A stretch of DNA of 64,000 bases, taken from contig NC_021499.1 in NCBI RefSeq assembly GCF_000412695.1, positions 2,046,001 to 2,110,000 on the forward strand, written 5' to 3'. The notes beneath the pieces were generated by a model. That model was given only the letters and a program-made list of their open reading frames with translations. It was not told the origin of the DNA and made no database searches. A program made the position numbers and the translations under genes. The DNA comes from Pseudomonas resinovorans NBRC 106553. GTDB lineage: Bacteria; Pseudomonadota; Gammaproteobacteria; Pseudomonadales; Pseudomonadaceae. The stretch's first letter is position 1. The number at the start of each line of letters is the position of its first letter. Positions 30,313 through 39,227 of the stretch are shown here, piece after piece.

Positions 30313-31164
30313 TCAGAAGGTGAATTCCAGGTTCACCGTCGGCGTCGAGGTGCGGCTGCCACGGCCGCCGTCGACGCCGAACTTGTTGTGCCAGTACTCG
30401 TAGCCCACCCCCAGCCAGAGGTTCGGCTTGCGCTTGGCGCCCGGCATCGCGGCGACCATCAGCGAGGTGCGCATCAGGGTTTCCGGCGCGGTGTCCTTGT
30501 CGAAGTAGTCCTCGCCCTTTTCCCCGACGTAGTTCACGAAGCCCTGGAGCTTGGCGTCGTGGTCGCCCAGCTGGAAGGGCTTGAGCCACGTCAGGTTGAG
30601 CATGTAGGTGGCGTCGAAGGTGTGGTTCGGGTGCTTGGCGTTGGGAATGCCCGAGTGGTTCCGCTCGCGGTAGTACATCAGGCTGAGATCGAGCACGGCG
30701 GCGCCGTTGAGCTTCAAGGTCGGGCCGAACACCAGCGCGCGCTTCTTCGCCGAGGCCAGGTTGTTGTTGCGGTTGGCGTCGAAGCCGAAGGTGAAGGCGT
30801 AGTCCTTGACCAGGCCGGTGCCCAGGGGCTGGTCGAATACCCGCGAGGCGAACAGCTGGTGGCGGTAGACCGCGTAGACCTCGCTGCCGCCGTTGTCGGT
30901 GCCCTTGCGCGGGTCGCGACTGTCGGAGAGGAACACGTCGAGGTTGAAGAAGTTGCTGCCGTAGCGATAGCCGTTGGCGTGGGTGAAGCTGTAGATCCGC
31001 TTGGCGAACTTGTCCGGGTTGTTGGGGTTGGTGAACTGTTGGCCATAACGGAAGCCGACGCTGTTGTTCATCCACTCGAAGATTTTGCCGTCCTCGGCGG
31101 CGGAAGCCGAAGTGCCGAGGGTGATCAGAGCGGCGCCGAGCGCCAGGTGGGTGCGGCGAAGCAT
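30313..31164 (-). CDS. Second Tsx-type outer-membrane channel
   Basis: 283 aa from ATG 31164 (an AAGGAGTACCTG sequence precedes it). Signal peptide ALITLGTSASA, then the Tsx/OmpK-like pattern: EWMNNSVGFRYGQQFTNPNN, YSFTHANGYRYGSNFFNLDV, GVGYEYWHNKFGVDG, final FTF with terminal Phe. It is clearly divergent from the neighbour at 29328, so the two are not recent duplicates. It lies downstream of the purine permease gene (31344-32690) but a terminator stands between. Likely a purine or nucleoside pore by context. Confidence 0.85.
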   Translation of the reverse strand: MLRRTHLALGAALITLGTSASAAEDGKIFEWMNNSVGFRYGQQFTNPNNPDKFAKRIYSFTHANGYRYGSNFFNLDVFLSDSRDPRKGTDNGGSEVYAVYRHQLFASRVFDQPLGTGLVKDYAFTFGFDANRNNNLASAKKRALVFGPTLKLNGAAVLDLSLMYYRERNHSGIPNAKHPNHTFDATYMLNLTWLKPFQLGDHDAKLQGFVNYVGEKGEDYFDKDTAPETLMRTSLMVAAMPGAKRKPNLWLGVGYEYWHNKFGVDGGRGSRTSTPTVNLEFTF

Positions 31165-31254
31165 CAGGTACTCCTTCTTGTTGTTGTGCAAAAAAAGCCG
31201 GATGAGCGCGACCTGAACGGCTGCGCGCGGAGTCGGCCGTCCTGGGGGCGGGTT

Positions 31255-31281
31255 TAAAAGAGCCCGCCGGATAGGCGGGCT
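31255..31281 (-). terminator. Terminator of the NCS2 permease gene
   Basis: AGCCCGCC, loop of five, GGCGGGCT, then TCTTTTA on the minus strand, 63 bp downstream of the permease stop. Confidence 0.75.
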
Positions 31282-31343
31282 GTGGAATTCCGATCGCGCC
31301 TCTTGGGCGGGGCCGGATGGGAGCAAAACGGGTCAGAGCCGAT

Positions 31344-32690
31344 TCAATGCGCCGTGCACTGCTGGCTGCGGTTCTTCTCGCCGAAGATGTTGAACAGCAG
31401 GTTGAGAGTCAGGGCGCTGACCGTGGCCATGGCGATACCGCTGTGGGTGATCGGCTCCATCCAGTGGGGCAGTTGGGCGAAGAGATCGGGCCGTACCACC
31501 GGCGCCATGCCCATGCCGATGCTCACCGCCACCAGCAACTGGTTGCTGCGATCGGTGATGTCCGCTTCATGGAGGATCTTGATGCCGGTGGCGGTCACCA
31601 TGCCGAACATGGCGATTCCCGCGCCACCCAGTACCGCCGGCGGAATGGAGGCCACCAGGAAGGCCGCCTTCGGCAGCAGGCTGAGGATGATCAGCAGGCT
31701 TCCCGCCGCGACCGTCACGTAACGGCTGCGCACGCCGGTCATCTGCACCAGGCCGATGTTCTGGGCGAAGGACGAGTGGGTGAAGGTGTTGAAGAAGCCC
31801 GCCAGGAAGGACGCGCCGGCGTCGCACATCAGGCCGCGGCGCAGGGCGTTGGGGCAGATCTCGCGGCCGGTGATCTTGCCCAGGGCGAGGAACATGCCGG
31901 TGGACTCGACGAAGATGATCACCACCACCAGGCACATGGACAGCACCGAGGCCAGCTCGAACCTGGGCATGCCGAAGTGCATGGGTTCGACCAGCTGGAA
32001 CCAGGGCGTCTCATCCAGCCCGGTGAGGTCGACCATGCCGCTGGCGCCCGCCAGCAGGTAGCCCAGGGCCATGCCGAGCAGCACCGAGACGTTCACCCAG
32101 AAACCCTTGAGGAAACGGTTCACCAGGAGAATGGTGCCCAGTACCAGTGCGGCGATGGACAGGTACTCCAGGGCGCCGAAGTGGGTCGCGCCGTTGCCGC
32201 CGCCGGCCCAGTTCACCGCGACCGGGAACAGGGTGAGGCCGATGGAGGTGATCACCGTACCGGTCACCAGAGGCGGGAAGAAGCGCACGACGCGCGACAT
32301 GAAGGGGGCGATCAGCAGGCCGAAGAAGCCGGCGGCGATGGTGGCGCCGAAGATTCCCTGGATGCCGACGCCGGGCATTCCGGCCATCACCACCATGCTG
32401 CCCACGGCGGCGAAACTGGCACCCATCATCACTGGCATGCGGATGCCCACCGGGCCGATGCCGATGGACTGCACGATGGTGGCGATACCGGCCACCAGCA
32501 GGTCGGCGTTGATCAGGAAGGCGATTTCTTCACGGGAGAGACCGGCGGCCTGGCCGACGATCAGGGGGACGGCAACGGCGCCGCCGTACATCAACAGGAC
32601 ATGCTGGAAACCGACCAGGAGCAATTGCATCAGGGGCAGGCGCTGGTCAGCGGGCGAAAGGGCGGTAGTCCGCTCTGTCGGAGTGGTCAT
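31344..32690 (-). CDS. NCS2 uric acid/xanthine permease
   Basis: 448 aa, about 14 membrane helices. NCS2 family signature is visible around FVESTGMFLALGKITGRE, and the N-terminal FQHVLLMYGGAVAVPLIVG is typical of the UacT/XanQ branch. It should import urate or xanthine with protons. Start ATG 32690 follows GAGGTG. It sits beside puuD, the urate-oxidising enzyme, supporting urate as substrate, but the sequence alone does not separate urate from xanthine. Confidence 0.9.
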   Translation of the reverse strand: MTTPTERTTALSPADQRLPLMQLLLVGFQHVLLMYGGAVAVPLIVGQAAGLSREEIAFLINADLLVAGIATIVQSIGIGPVGIRMPVMMGASFAAVGSMVVMAGMPGVGIQGIFGATIAAGFFGLLIAPFMSRVVRFFPPLVTGTVITSIGLTLFPVAVNWAGGGNGATHFGALEYLSIAALVLGTILLVNRFLKGFWVNVSVLLGMALGYLLAGASGMVDLTGLDETPWFQLVEPMHFGMPRFELASVLSMCLVVVIIFVESTGMFLALGKITGREICPNALRRGLMCDAGASFLAGFFNTFTHSSFAQNIGLVQMTGVRSRYVTVAAGSLLIILSLLPKAAFLVASIPPAVLGGAGIAMFGMVTATGIKILHEADITDRSNQLLVAVSIGMGMAPVVRPDLFAQLPHWMEPITHSGIAMATVSALTLNLLFNIFGEKNRSQQCTAH

Positions 32691-32812
32691 GCAACACCTC
32701 GGGCGCTTTTGTTCTTGTAAGTCGCTTGGCAATGCCGCACCTCGTGGGCGCGGCCTGCCGGGTATTCATGTTGCGGGTCGGGTCGGGACACTCGACCGGG
32801 TAATGCCTGGAT

Positions 32813-32841
32813 GAAAAAAAAGCCCACCTGGTGGCAGGCTT
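32813..32841 (-). terminator. Terminator of the puuE-uraD-allA-puuD unit
   Basis: On the minus strand AGCCTGCCACC pairs with AGGTGGGCT (one bulge), followed by eight T; about 80 bp after the puuD stop. Confidence 0.8.
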
Positions 32842-32919
32842 GAACGCGGACGGTGCTTGGGGGCACCGTCCGCCGTGGGCGTGCGCGAGGGGCAGCGGGT
32901 GCTGGGCCCTCGCCGATGC

Positions 32920-34233
32920 TCAGTTGGTCTTCGCGCCCTGGGCGATCCAGCGGCCGATCAGGTCACGCTCTTCCTGGGTCATCTGGGTGATGTTGCCCAG
33001 CGGCATGATCTGGCTGGCGACGGCCTGGGCCTGGATCTTGGGTGCGAGCATCTGGATCTGCTGCGGGGTGTCGAGCATCACGCCGCCCGGCGCCGCGGTG
33101 AACAGCGGGCTGGTGGGCTTGGCGGAATGACAGACGGTGCAGCGTTCCTGGATCACGCTGTGGACCTTGTCGAAACCGCCGGCGGCGCTGGCCTGGGCGG
33201 GTTGCGCCGGGGCGGCGGCCGGTTCGGTGGCGGCAGGCTTGCTTTCGCTGGTGGCCGGCGCGGTTGACGAAGCGGTGCTGGCGGGGGCGGCCTGCTCCTG
33301 GTGAGCGGGTTCGACTGCCAGGGTGGGTTCGGCGGCCTTGTAGTTCGGCGCGGTGACGAACGCCAGGCAGATCATGCCGAGGGCGCCGGCCGGCAGGGTC
33401 CAGGCGTACTTGTTGCTGTCGTGGCGCGTGTTGAAGTAGTGGCGCACCAGTACCGCGATCACCGCGATCCCGGCCAGGATCAGCCAGTTGTACTGGCTGC
33501 CGTAGGTGCTCGGGAAGTGGTTGCTGATCATGATGAACAGCACCGGCAGGGTGAAGTAGTTGTTGTGGCGCGAACGCAGCAGGCCCTTGGCCGGCAGGAC
33601 CGGGTCCGGGGTGCGGTTCTCTTCGATGGCCTTAACCAGGGCGCGCTGGGCCGGCATGATGATGCGGAACACGTTGCCGACCATGATGGTGCCGATCAGG
33701 GCGCCGACATGGATGTAGGAGCCACGGCCGCTGAACACGTGGGTGAAGCCCCAGGCGGCGCCGACCACCAGCACGAACAGCACCAGGCCGAGCAGGGCGG
33801 GCGTCTTGCCCAGCGGCGAGTCGCAGAGGAAGTCGTAGATGAACCAGCCGGCGATCAGGGAGCCGATGCCGATGGCGACCGCGGCGGCCGGGGAGATGTC
33901 CACGCCGGGGGCGATCAGGTACAGGCTCGGGTTCAGGTAGAACACCACGGTCAGCAGGGCGACGCCCGACAGCCAGGTGAAATAGGCTTCCCATTTGAAC
34001 CAGTGCAGGTTGTCCGGCATTTTCGGCGGGGCGAGCTTGTATTTCTCCAGGTGGTAGATGCCGCCACCGTGGATGGCCCAGAGGTCACCCGACAGCCCGT
34101 CACGCGGGTTGCTGCGGTTGAGGTTGTTTTCCAGCCAGACGAAATAGAAGGACGCGCCGATCCAGGCGATGCCGGTGATCATGTGAACCCAGCGAATGCC
34201 CAGGTTCAGCCATTCGGTCAGATGTGCTTCCAC
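32920..34233 (-). CDS. puuD: Urate hydroxylase PuuD, membrane oxidase with cytochrome c domain
   Basis: 437 aa. Oxidises urate to 5-hydroxyisourate, passing electrons through a fused cytochrome c. Seen: about eight membrane helices from residue ~10 to ~300 (HMITGIAWIGASFYFVWLEN at the start), a low-complexity Ala/Pro/Ser linker (~310-360), and a C-terminal haem c motif CTVCH with distal Met in ASQIMPLGNITQM. No soluble uricase is seen in the window. It is the last gene of the leftward unit puuE-uraD-allA-puuD. Confidence 0.95.
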   Translation of the reverse strand: MEAHLTEWLNLGIRWVHMITGIAWIGASFYFVWLENNLNRSNPRDGLSGDLWAIHGGGIYHLEKYKLAPPKMPDNLHWFKWEAYFTWLSGVALLTVVFYLNPSLYLIAPGVDISPAAAVAIGIGSLIAGWFIYDFLCDSPLGKTPALLGLVLFVLVVGAAWGFTHVFSGRGSYIHVGALIGTIMVGNVFRIIMPAQRALVKAIEENRTPDPVLPAKGLLRSRHNNYFTLPVLFIMISNHFPSTYGSQYNWLILAGIAVIAVLVRHYFNTRHDSNKYAWTLPAGALGMICLAFVTAPNYKAAEPTLAVEPAHQEQAAPASTASSTAPATSESKPAATEPAAAPAQPAQASAAGGFDKVHSVIQERCTVCHSAKPTSPLFTAAPGGVMLDTPQQIQMLAPKIQAQAVASQIMPLGNITQMTQEERDLIGRWIAQGAKTN

Positions 34234-34286
34234 AGTTTCTTACCTCTTTCCCGCCGACCGGCACGCCGATCGTTGGGCTTCTCTTA

Positions 34287-34790
34287 TTAGTGGTTGGGGG
34301 CGAGGAGCAGCTGCTCGTCCTCGGTGAAGTAATGTTCGTCGCAGTTGTTGCCGGAACCGCTGCGATCAACCACCAGGAAGTCATCCCGCTTTTCGATCGT
34401 CAGCACCGGGTGGTGCCAGACGCCGCGATGGTAATTAACGCCCTGCCTGCCATTGGAAATGAAGGCGCGGACCAAGCCCGGTACAGGTACGTCGCCAACG
34501 GGCGCGACCACGACCAGAAAGGGGTTGCCGAGCAGCGGGATGAAAGCCTGGCTGCCCTGCGGATGTCGTTCCAGCATGCGGATGCGCAGGGGCATCTCGA
34601 GGGATTCGGCGCTGAAGATGCTGATGATCGCCTTGTCGTCCGGCTGGGCGGTCTCGACGGTGGCGAGCTTGTGGTAACGGCGGGTGGAACCGTTGTTGAT
34701 CATGAAGTACTCGCTGCCGTCGGTTTCGATCACATCTCCGAAGGGGGCGAAGGCTTCTTTGGTCAGGGGCTCGATCTTCAGGGTACGCAT
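34287..34790 (-). CDS. allA: Ureidoglycolate lyase
   Basis: 167 aa, AllA cupin family; splits ureidoglycolate into glyoxylate and urea. Seen: PLTKEAFAPFGDVIETDG at the N-terminus, ERHPQGSQAFIPL, and the metal/active region GVNYHRGVWHHPVL. Glyoxylate from this step feeds Gcl; urea may be used or moved elsewhere. Its usual partner allantoicase is absent; a 159-bp spacer without a gene separates it from uraD. Confidence 0.95.
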   Translation of the reverse strand: MRTLKIEPLTKEAFAPFGDVIETDGSEYFMINNGSTRRYHKLATVETAQPDDKAIISIFSAESLEMPLRIRMLERHPQGSQAFIPLLGNPFLVVVAPVGDVPVPGLVRAFISNGRQGVNYHRGVWHHPVLTIEKRDDFLVVDRSGSGNNCDEHYFTEDEQLLLAPNH

Positions 34791-34949
34791 GGCTGTTCTA
34801 CTTGTTCGTTGCTGGTTCCCGTCCCGCGAGGGGAGGGGCCGTGCGGGGAGGTGGTCGTTCCATCCTCCCCCCTGGCGCTCCGGATCGGTGGGGCGCCGAT
34901 GGACGGGGCTAGCCGTTCGGTCGTTGCGATTCGGCGGTGTGCCTGCGGC

Positions 34950-35465
34950 TTACAGCTGCTGCAGGCGGAACAGCGCGATCTTGTTGATCTCGGCCAGGGC
35001 CCGGGTGAACTCGGCTTCGGGGGCGTTGTGGATGCGCTCCTCGAAGGCCGCCAGGATCTGGTGCCGGTTGCTGCCTTTCACCGCCATGATGAAGGGAAAC
35101 CCGAACTTGGCCTTGTAGGCGTCGTTCAGCTCCGTGAAGCGCGCGAACTCTTCAGCCGTGCACTCATGGATGCCGGCACCGGACTGTTCGTTGGTGCTGG
35201 CTTCGGTCAGCTCGCCACGTACCGCTGCCTTGCCGGCCAGGTCCGGGTGAGCGTTGATCAGTGCCAGCTGGGCGTCGTGGCTGGCACTGAGCAGGATGTC
35301 GGCCATGCGCTGGTGCAGGCCGTCGATTTCGTTGATGGCGTCATCCTGGCCCAGGTCGAAGGCTTTCTCGGCGACCCAGGGCGAGTGTTCGTAGATATCG
35401 GCGAAGGACTCGACGAAGGCCGCGCGGGACAGGGTGGACGGGGTCAGGGTCTGGAAGCGGCTCAT
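34950..35465 (-). CDS. uraD: OHCU decarboxylase
   Basis: 171 aa. Decarboxylates 2-oxo-4-hydroxy-4-carboxy-5-ureidoimidazoline to S-allantoin. Family signature: INAHPDLAGKAAV with the catalytic His, LTEASTNEQSGAGI, and FGFPFIMAVKGSNRHQIL. Start ATG 35465 overlaps the puuE stop as ATGA, showing translational coupling. It works directly after HiuH, encoded divergently. Confidence 0.95.
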   Translation of the reverse strand: MSRFQTLTPSTLSRAAFVESFADIYEHSPWVAEKAFDLGQDDAINEIDGLHQRMADILLSASHDAQLALINAHPDLAGKAAVRGELTEASTNEQSGAGIHECTAEEFARFTELNDAYKAKFGFPFIMAVKGSNRHQILAAFEERIHNAPEAEFTRALAEINKIALFRLQQL

Positions 35466-36391
35466 TTCGCTTGCTCTTTGAAGGGGTGGGTGGCTTGCCA
35501 GTGGCGGGCGATGTCGACGCGGCGGGCGAACCAGACTTTCTCGTGGCCCTTCACGTAGTCGAGGAAGCGTGCCAGGGAAGCCAGGCGTGCCGGGCGGCCG
35601 AGCAGGCGGCAGTGCATGCCGATGGACAGCATCTTCGGGGCGCCGGCGGCACCTTCTGCATAGAGCACGTCGAAGGCGTCCTTGAGGTATTCGAAGAAGT
35701 CGTCGCCCTTGTTGAAGCCCTGCACCTGGGTGAAGCGCATGTCGTTGGTGTCCAGGGTGTAGGGGATCACCAGGTGCGGCTTGGCGGTGTAGTTGTTGGG
35801 CTCCCAGTAGGGCAGGTCGTCGTCGTAGGTGTCGGAATCGTAGAGGAAGCCGCCTTCCTCCATCACCAGGCGCCGGGTGTTGGGGCTGGTGCGGCCGGTG
35901 TACCAGCCCACCGGGCGCTCGCCGGTCAGTTCGGTGAGGATGCGGATGGCTTCGAGCATGTGCTCGCGTTCCTGGGCCTCGTCCATGTACTGGTAGTCGA
36001 TCCAGCGGTAGCCGTGGCTGCAGATCTCGTGGCCGGCCTCGACCATGGCGCGGATCACGTCCGGATGACGCTGGGCGGCCATGGCCACGGCGAAGATGGT
36101 CATCGGGATATCGTGCTTCTTGAACAGGTTCAGCAGGCGCCATACGCCGACGCGGCTGCCATATTCGTAAAGGGATTCCATGCTCATGTTGCGCACGCCC
36201 TGCAGGGGCTGGGCGGCGACCATCTCGGAGAGGAAGGCTTCGGACTCCTTGTCGCCATGGAGCACGCTGCGCTCGCCGCCTTCCTCGTAGTTGAGGACGA
36301 ACGACAGGGCGATGCGGGAATCATCCGGCCAGTGCGGATGGGGAGGGTTGTTGCCGTAACCGATCAGGTCGCGTGGGTACTCAGCGCTCAC
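35462..36391 (-). CDS. puuE: Allantoinase PuuE
   Basis: 309 aa, polysaccharide-deacetylase-like allantoinase, unrelated to the amidohydrolase type; opens allantoin to allantoate. N-terminus YPRDLIGYGNNPPHPHWP and the sequences ALSFVLNYEEGGERS, GHEICSHGYRWIDYQ, and GWYTGRTSPNTRRL are typical. First gene of the leftward unit with uraD, allA and puuD. Upstream lie a TTGTATACAA palindrome and a possible sigma-54 promoter. Confidence 0.95.
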   Translation of the reverse strand: MSAEYPRDLIGYGNNPPHPHWPDDSRIALSFVLNYEEGGERSVLHGDKESEAFLSEMVAAQPLQGVRNMSMESLYEYGSRVGVWRLLNLFKKHDIPMTIFAVAMAAQRHPDVIRAMVEAGHEICSHGYRWIDYQYMDEAQEREHMLEAIRILTELTGERPVGWYTGRTSPNTRRLVMEEGGFLYDSDTYDDDLPYWEPNNYTAKPHLVIPYTLDTNDMRFTQVQGFNKGDDFFEYLKDAFDVLYAEGAAGAPKMLSIGMHCRLLGRPARLASLARFLDYVKGHEKVWFARRVDIARHWQATHPFKEQAK

Positions 36392-36464
36392 TGCAGTCTT
36401 CCTTCTTGTGTGTTGGGCGATCTGCGACAGCCTGGGAGATGGTGCGCGACCGGGGATGGGGCAA

Positions 36465-36474
36465 TTGTATACAA
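36465..36474. promoter_or_regulatory. GclR-type operator TTGTATACAA before puuE
   Basis: Perfect palindrome 73 bp upstream of the puuE ATG, within the divergent puuE-hiuH region. Confidence 0.6.
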
Positions 36475-36529
36475 AACGTCGTGCACTTTGTAAATCAAAA
36501 AATTGCCTGGATCATCATTACGCGGCCAA

Positions 36530-36543
36530 GCAAGAAATCTGCC
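36530..36543 (-). promoter_or_regulatory. Possible sigma-54 promoter of puuE
   Basis: On the minus strand GGCAGATTTCTTGC shows GG-N10-GC, with GGCA at -24 and TTGCT at -12, close to the sigma-54 consensus. It would start puuE mRNA about 125 nt upstream, with TTGTATACAA in the leader. Confidence 0.4.
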
Positions 36544-36645
36544 CATTCGGTCAAGTAAAAACCACGGAAGGCCCGGTGGCAGGCTGGTGTACAAATCAGC
36601 GTCAGGCCTGGCTTCTGGCCATCGTCGACGAATGCGTCCTGCATA

Positions 36646-36655
36646 TTGTGTACAA
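36646..36655. promoter_or_regulatory. GclR-type operator TTGTGTACAA before hiuH
   Basis: Perfect-arm variant of the palindrome, overlapping a TACAAT -10-like box (36651-36656). A half site GTGTACAAAT occurs at 36587. No gene is seen in the 36392-36810 gap. Confidence 0.55.
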
Positions 36656-36810
36656 TTTCTAGTGTTTATGTCTTACATTCTTCCGGTCGCATGTTATTCT
36701 GCGCTCCATACCGGGGCCCAGGCCCTACCACGCACCAATATGAACAAGCAGAGGAGGTGTGGCGTTCCGAACGCGGCCAGTACAACGGCCCGGCGGGCGC
36801 CCAGCGAGCA

Positions 36811-37164
36811 ATGGGACGTTTGACCACGCATGTACTGGATGCCGCCCACGGCTGCCCTGGCCGTGACATCAAGATCGAGCTCTACCGCGTGGAAGGCGCG
36901 GGCCTGGAGCTGGTCGCCACCGCCACCACCAACGATGACGGCCGCTGCGACGCGCCGTTGCTGCAAGGCGCCGACTACCAGAGCGGCGTCTACCAGATCC
37001 ATTTCCACGCCGGCGATTACTACCGCGCCCGTGGCGTCGCGCTGCCCGCGCCGGCTTTCCTCGATGTGGTGGTGCTGCGCTTCGGCATCTCCGCCGAGCA
37101 GGACCACTACCACGTGCCGCTGTTGATCTCTCCCTACAGCTATTCCACCTATCGCGGCAGCTAG
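36811..37164 (+). CDS. hiuH: 5-hydroxyisourate hydrolase (transthyretin-like)
   Basis: 117 aa. Hydrolyses 5-hydroxyisourate to OHCU, between PuuD and UraD. Signature visible at the N-terminus LTTHVLDAAHGCPG (catalytic His) and the C-terminal tetrapeptide YRGS, plus DHYHVPLLISPYSYSTY. ATG 36811 is chosen because the family starts there; upstream codons in frame resemble intergenic DNA. It is divergent from puuE and shares that regulatory region. Confidence 0.95.
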   Translation: MGRLTTHVLDAAHGCPGRDIKIELYRVEGAGLELVATATTNDDGRCDAPLLQGADYQSGVYQIHFHAGDYYRARGVALPAPAFLDVVVLRFGISAEQDHYHVPLLISPYSYSTYRGS

Positions 37165-37204
37165 TTTTCCGATTCTCGTTACCCTCGACTCACTGAGTCC
37201 TTAT

Positions 37205-37232
37205 GGCCCGTTCACACTGCGGGCCTTTTTTA
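37205..37232 (+). terminator. Terminator of hiuH
   Basis: GGCCCG, 9-base loop, CGGGCC and six T, 40 bp after the hiuH stop. Confidence 0.9.
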
Positions 37233-37341
37233 TGCCTGCGGGAAAGTGGCTAGCTGGGGTGGGGGGTTGGAAGCCTGGCTCAATGCCGAGTGGGCTGCGG
37301 GTTTCTGTTTCGCCTTCCCGGGCGAGTAGCTTTGGGAGCCG

Positions 37342-37431
37342 CGTAGGGTAGGGTGGGTGGCGTTCCGCTGGGCGAAGCGATCCCCCATGCGGGCAGAGCT
37401 GATGGGTATCGCAAGCTCAACCCATCCTACG
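37342..37431. repeat. Imperfect GTAGGATGGGTT inverted repeat and gene-free gap
   Basis: Left arm CGTAGGGTAGGGTGGGTGG, right arm GCTCAACCCATCCTACG. The rest of the gap to 37722 contains GGAGTTTGGCGTAGCCAAACC (a perfect-looking small palindrome) and paired TTCCTTTGG / CCAAAGGAA tracts, which look like another repeated non-coding element. No gene is supported. Confidence 0.65.
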
Positions 37432-37722
37432 GGCTGATGCCCAAACTGGCCTGAAACGAAACAGAGAAGATGACGCCGCGCAAACCGCCCCTTCAGGAGG
37501 GGAGTTTGGCGTAGCCAAACCCGGATGTCGGGGCAAGCCTTTTGCTTCCTTTGGGTGGTGCGGCATTCCGACGACTGCCAAAGGAAGTCGCACGGGGGGG
37601 GCGAAACAGAACTCCTCAGCGCACTCGGCAATGAGCTGAAAGAGAACGCCAGGCCCGTTCCTTGCAACGCATCGCCACTCCGGCATGAACACTATCTCCC
37701 AGTCTTTCCGCGAAACCCCAAA

Positions 37723-37755
37723 AACGAAAAGGCCCCGCCGCATAGCGGCAGGGCC
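37723..37755 (-). terminator. Terminator of the NCS2 permease
   Basis: Minus strand GGCCCTGCCGC, TAT, GCGGCGGGGCC, then TTTTCGTTTTT; 20 bp after the permease stop. Confidence 0.9.
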
Positions 37756-37775
37756 CTGGTGGAGCGGGGATGGGA

Positions 37776-39125
37776 TCAGAGGAAGATGAACTTGGCCACG
37801 AAGATCGCGCAGAGTGCGTAAAGGCTTACCGACACTTCCTTGTACTTGCCGGTAAAGGCCTTCATCGCCACGTAGGTCACGAAGCCCAGGGCGATGCCGT
37901 CGGCGACCGAGAAGGTCAGCGGCATCATGATCACGGTGACGATGGCCGGGATGGTCTCGGTGTGTTCCTTCCAGTCGATGTGGGCCATGCCGCCCATCAT
38001 CAGCATGGCGACGTAGATCAGCGCGCCAGCGGTGGCATAGGCGGGGATCATGCCGGCCAGCGGGGCGAAGAACATCGCGGCGATGAACAGCGCGCCCACG
38101 GTCACCGCGGTCAGGCCGGTACGGCCACCGGCGGCCACGCCTGCGGCGCTTTCCACATAGCTGGTCACCGGCGGCACGCCGAGCACGCCCCCGAAGACGC
38201 TGGAGGCGCTGTCCGCCTTCATGGCCCGGGAGAGGTTCTCGATGCGGCCGTCTTCCTGGACCAGGTTGGCGCGCTGGGCCACGCCCATCAGGGTGCCCGC
38301 GGTGTCGAACATGTGCACGAAGAGGAAGGCCAGGATCACGCTGACCATGGTCACGTTGAAGGCGCCGGTGATGTCCATGGCCATGAAGGTCGGGGCCAGG
38401 CTCGGCGGCATGGAGAACACGCCACCGAACTTGACGATGCCCAGGCCCACGCCGACCAGGGTCACGGTGAGGATACTGATGAGGATGCCGCCGAAGACGC
38501 GGCGGTATTCGAGGACCGCGATCATCAGGAAGCAGATGGCGGCCAGCAGCGGGCCGGGGGAGGTCAGGTCTCCGATGTGCACCAGGGTGGCCGGGTGGGC
38601 AACCACGATACCGGCGGTCTTCAGGCCGATCAGCCCGAGGAACAGGCCGACACCCGCACCCATGGCGAAGCGCAGGCTGCTGGGGATGCTGTTGAGCAAC
38701 CATTCGCGGATGCGCGAGAAGGTGAGGATCATGAACAGCACGCCGGAGAGGAACACCGCGCCGAGGGCGATCTGCCAGCTGTAGCCCATGGTGTTGACCA
38801 CGGTGTAGGTGAAGAAGGCGTTCAGGCCCATGCCTGGGGCGAGGCCCACCGGCCAGTTGGCGTAGAGCCCCATGAGGAAGCAGCCGAACGCGGCGGCAAG
38901 GCAGGTGGCAACGAAGGCCGCGCCATGATCGATCCCGGCATCGGCCATGATGTTCGGGTTGACGAAAATGATGTAGGCCATGGTGATGAAGGTGGTCAGG
39001 CCTGCAGCCAGCTCGGTTTTCACGGTGGTGCCGTGAAGGCTGAGCTTGAAGAGACGTTCCAGCAGGCCCTTGGCGGGCGGTGTTGCGGCGTACGTTCCTT
39101 GTTCTTGTTGTTTGATGCTTTCCAC
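37776..39125 (-). CDS. NCS2 purine permease, AzgA/hypoxanthine-guanine type
   Basis: 449 aa from GTG 39125 (GAGGAG upstream); a 30-codon longer frame is possible. About 13-14 membrane helices. The N-terminus TELAAGLTTFITMAYIIFVNPNIM and the repeat GMGLNAFFTYTVV are hallmarks of the azaguanine-like branch (PbuG/AdeP/GhxP). It should import guanine, hypoxanthine or adenine. It stands in the purine cluster, divergent from gclR, with both shared operators in its promoter region. Confidence 0.9.
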   Translation of the reverse strand: MESIKQQEQGTYAATPPAKGLLERLFKLSLHGTTVKTELAAGLTTFITMAYIIFVNPNIMADAGIDHGAAFVATCLAAAFGCFLMGLYANWPVGLAPGMGLNAFFTYTVVNTMGYSWQIALGAVFLSGVLFMILTFSRIREWLLNSIPSSLRFAMGAGVGLFLGLIGLKTAGIVVAHPATLVHIGDLTSPGPLLAAICFLMIAVLEYRRVFGGILISILTVTLVGVGLGIVKFGGVFSMPPSLAPTFMAMDITGAFNVTMVSVILAFLFVHMFDTAGTLMGVAQRANLVQEDGRIENLSRAMKADSASSVFGGVLGVPPVTSYVESAAGVAAGGRTGLTAVTVGALFIAAMFFAPLAGMIPAYATAGALIYVAMLMMGGMAHIDWKEHTETIPAIVTVIMMPLTFSVADGIALGFVTYVAMKAFTGKYKEVSVSLYALCAIFVAKFIFL

Positions 39126-39227
39126 AGCGTGGTACTCCTCATCTCTTTTGTTTTGTTCACCCAGGGCCTGGAGTGGGCTCCGGACTGACTGAGGCGGATG
39201 GCGTGAGTGGTGCACTCCCCAAATACT

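Noticed and set aside
37525..37821. 98-codon plus-strand ORF between hiuH and the permease gene
   Set aside because: Overlaps the terminator and the end of the permease gene and lies in repeat-like DNA.
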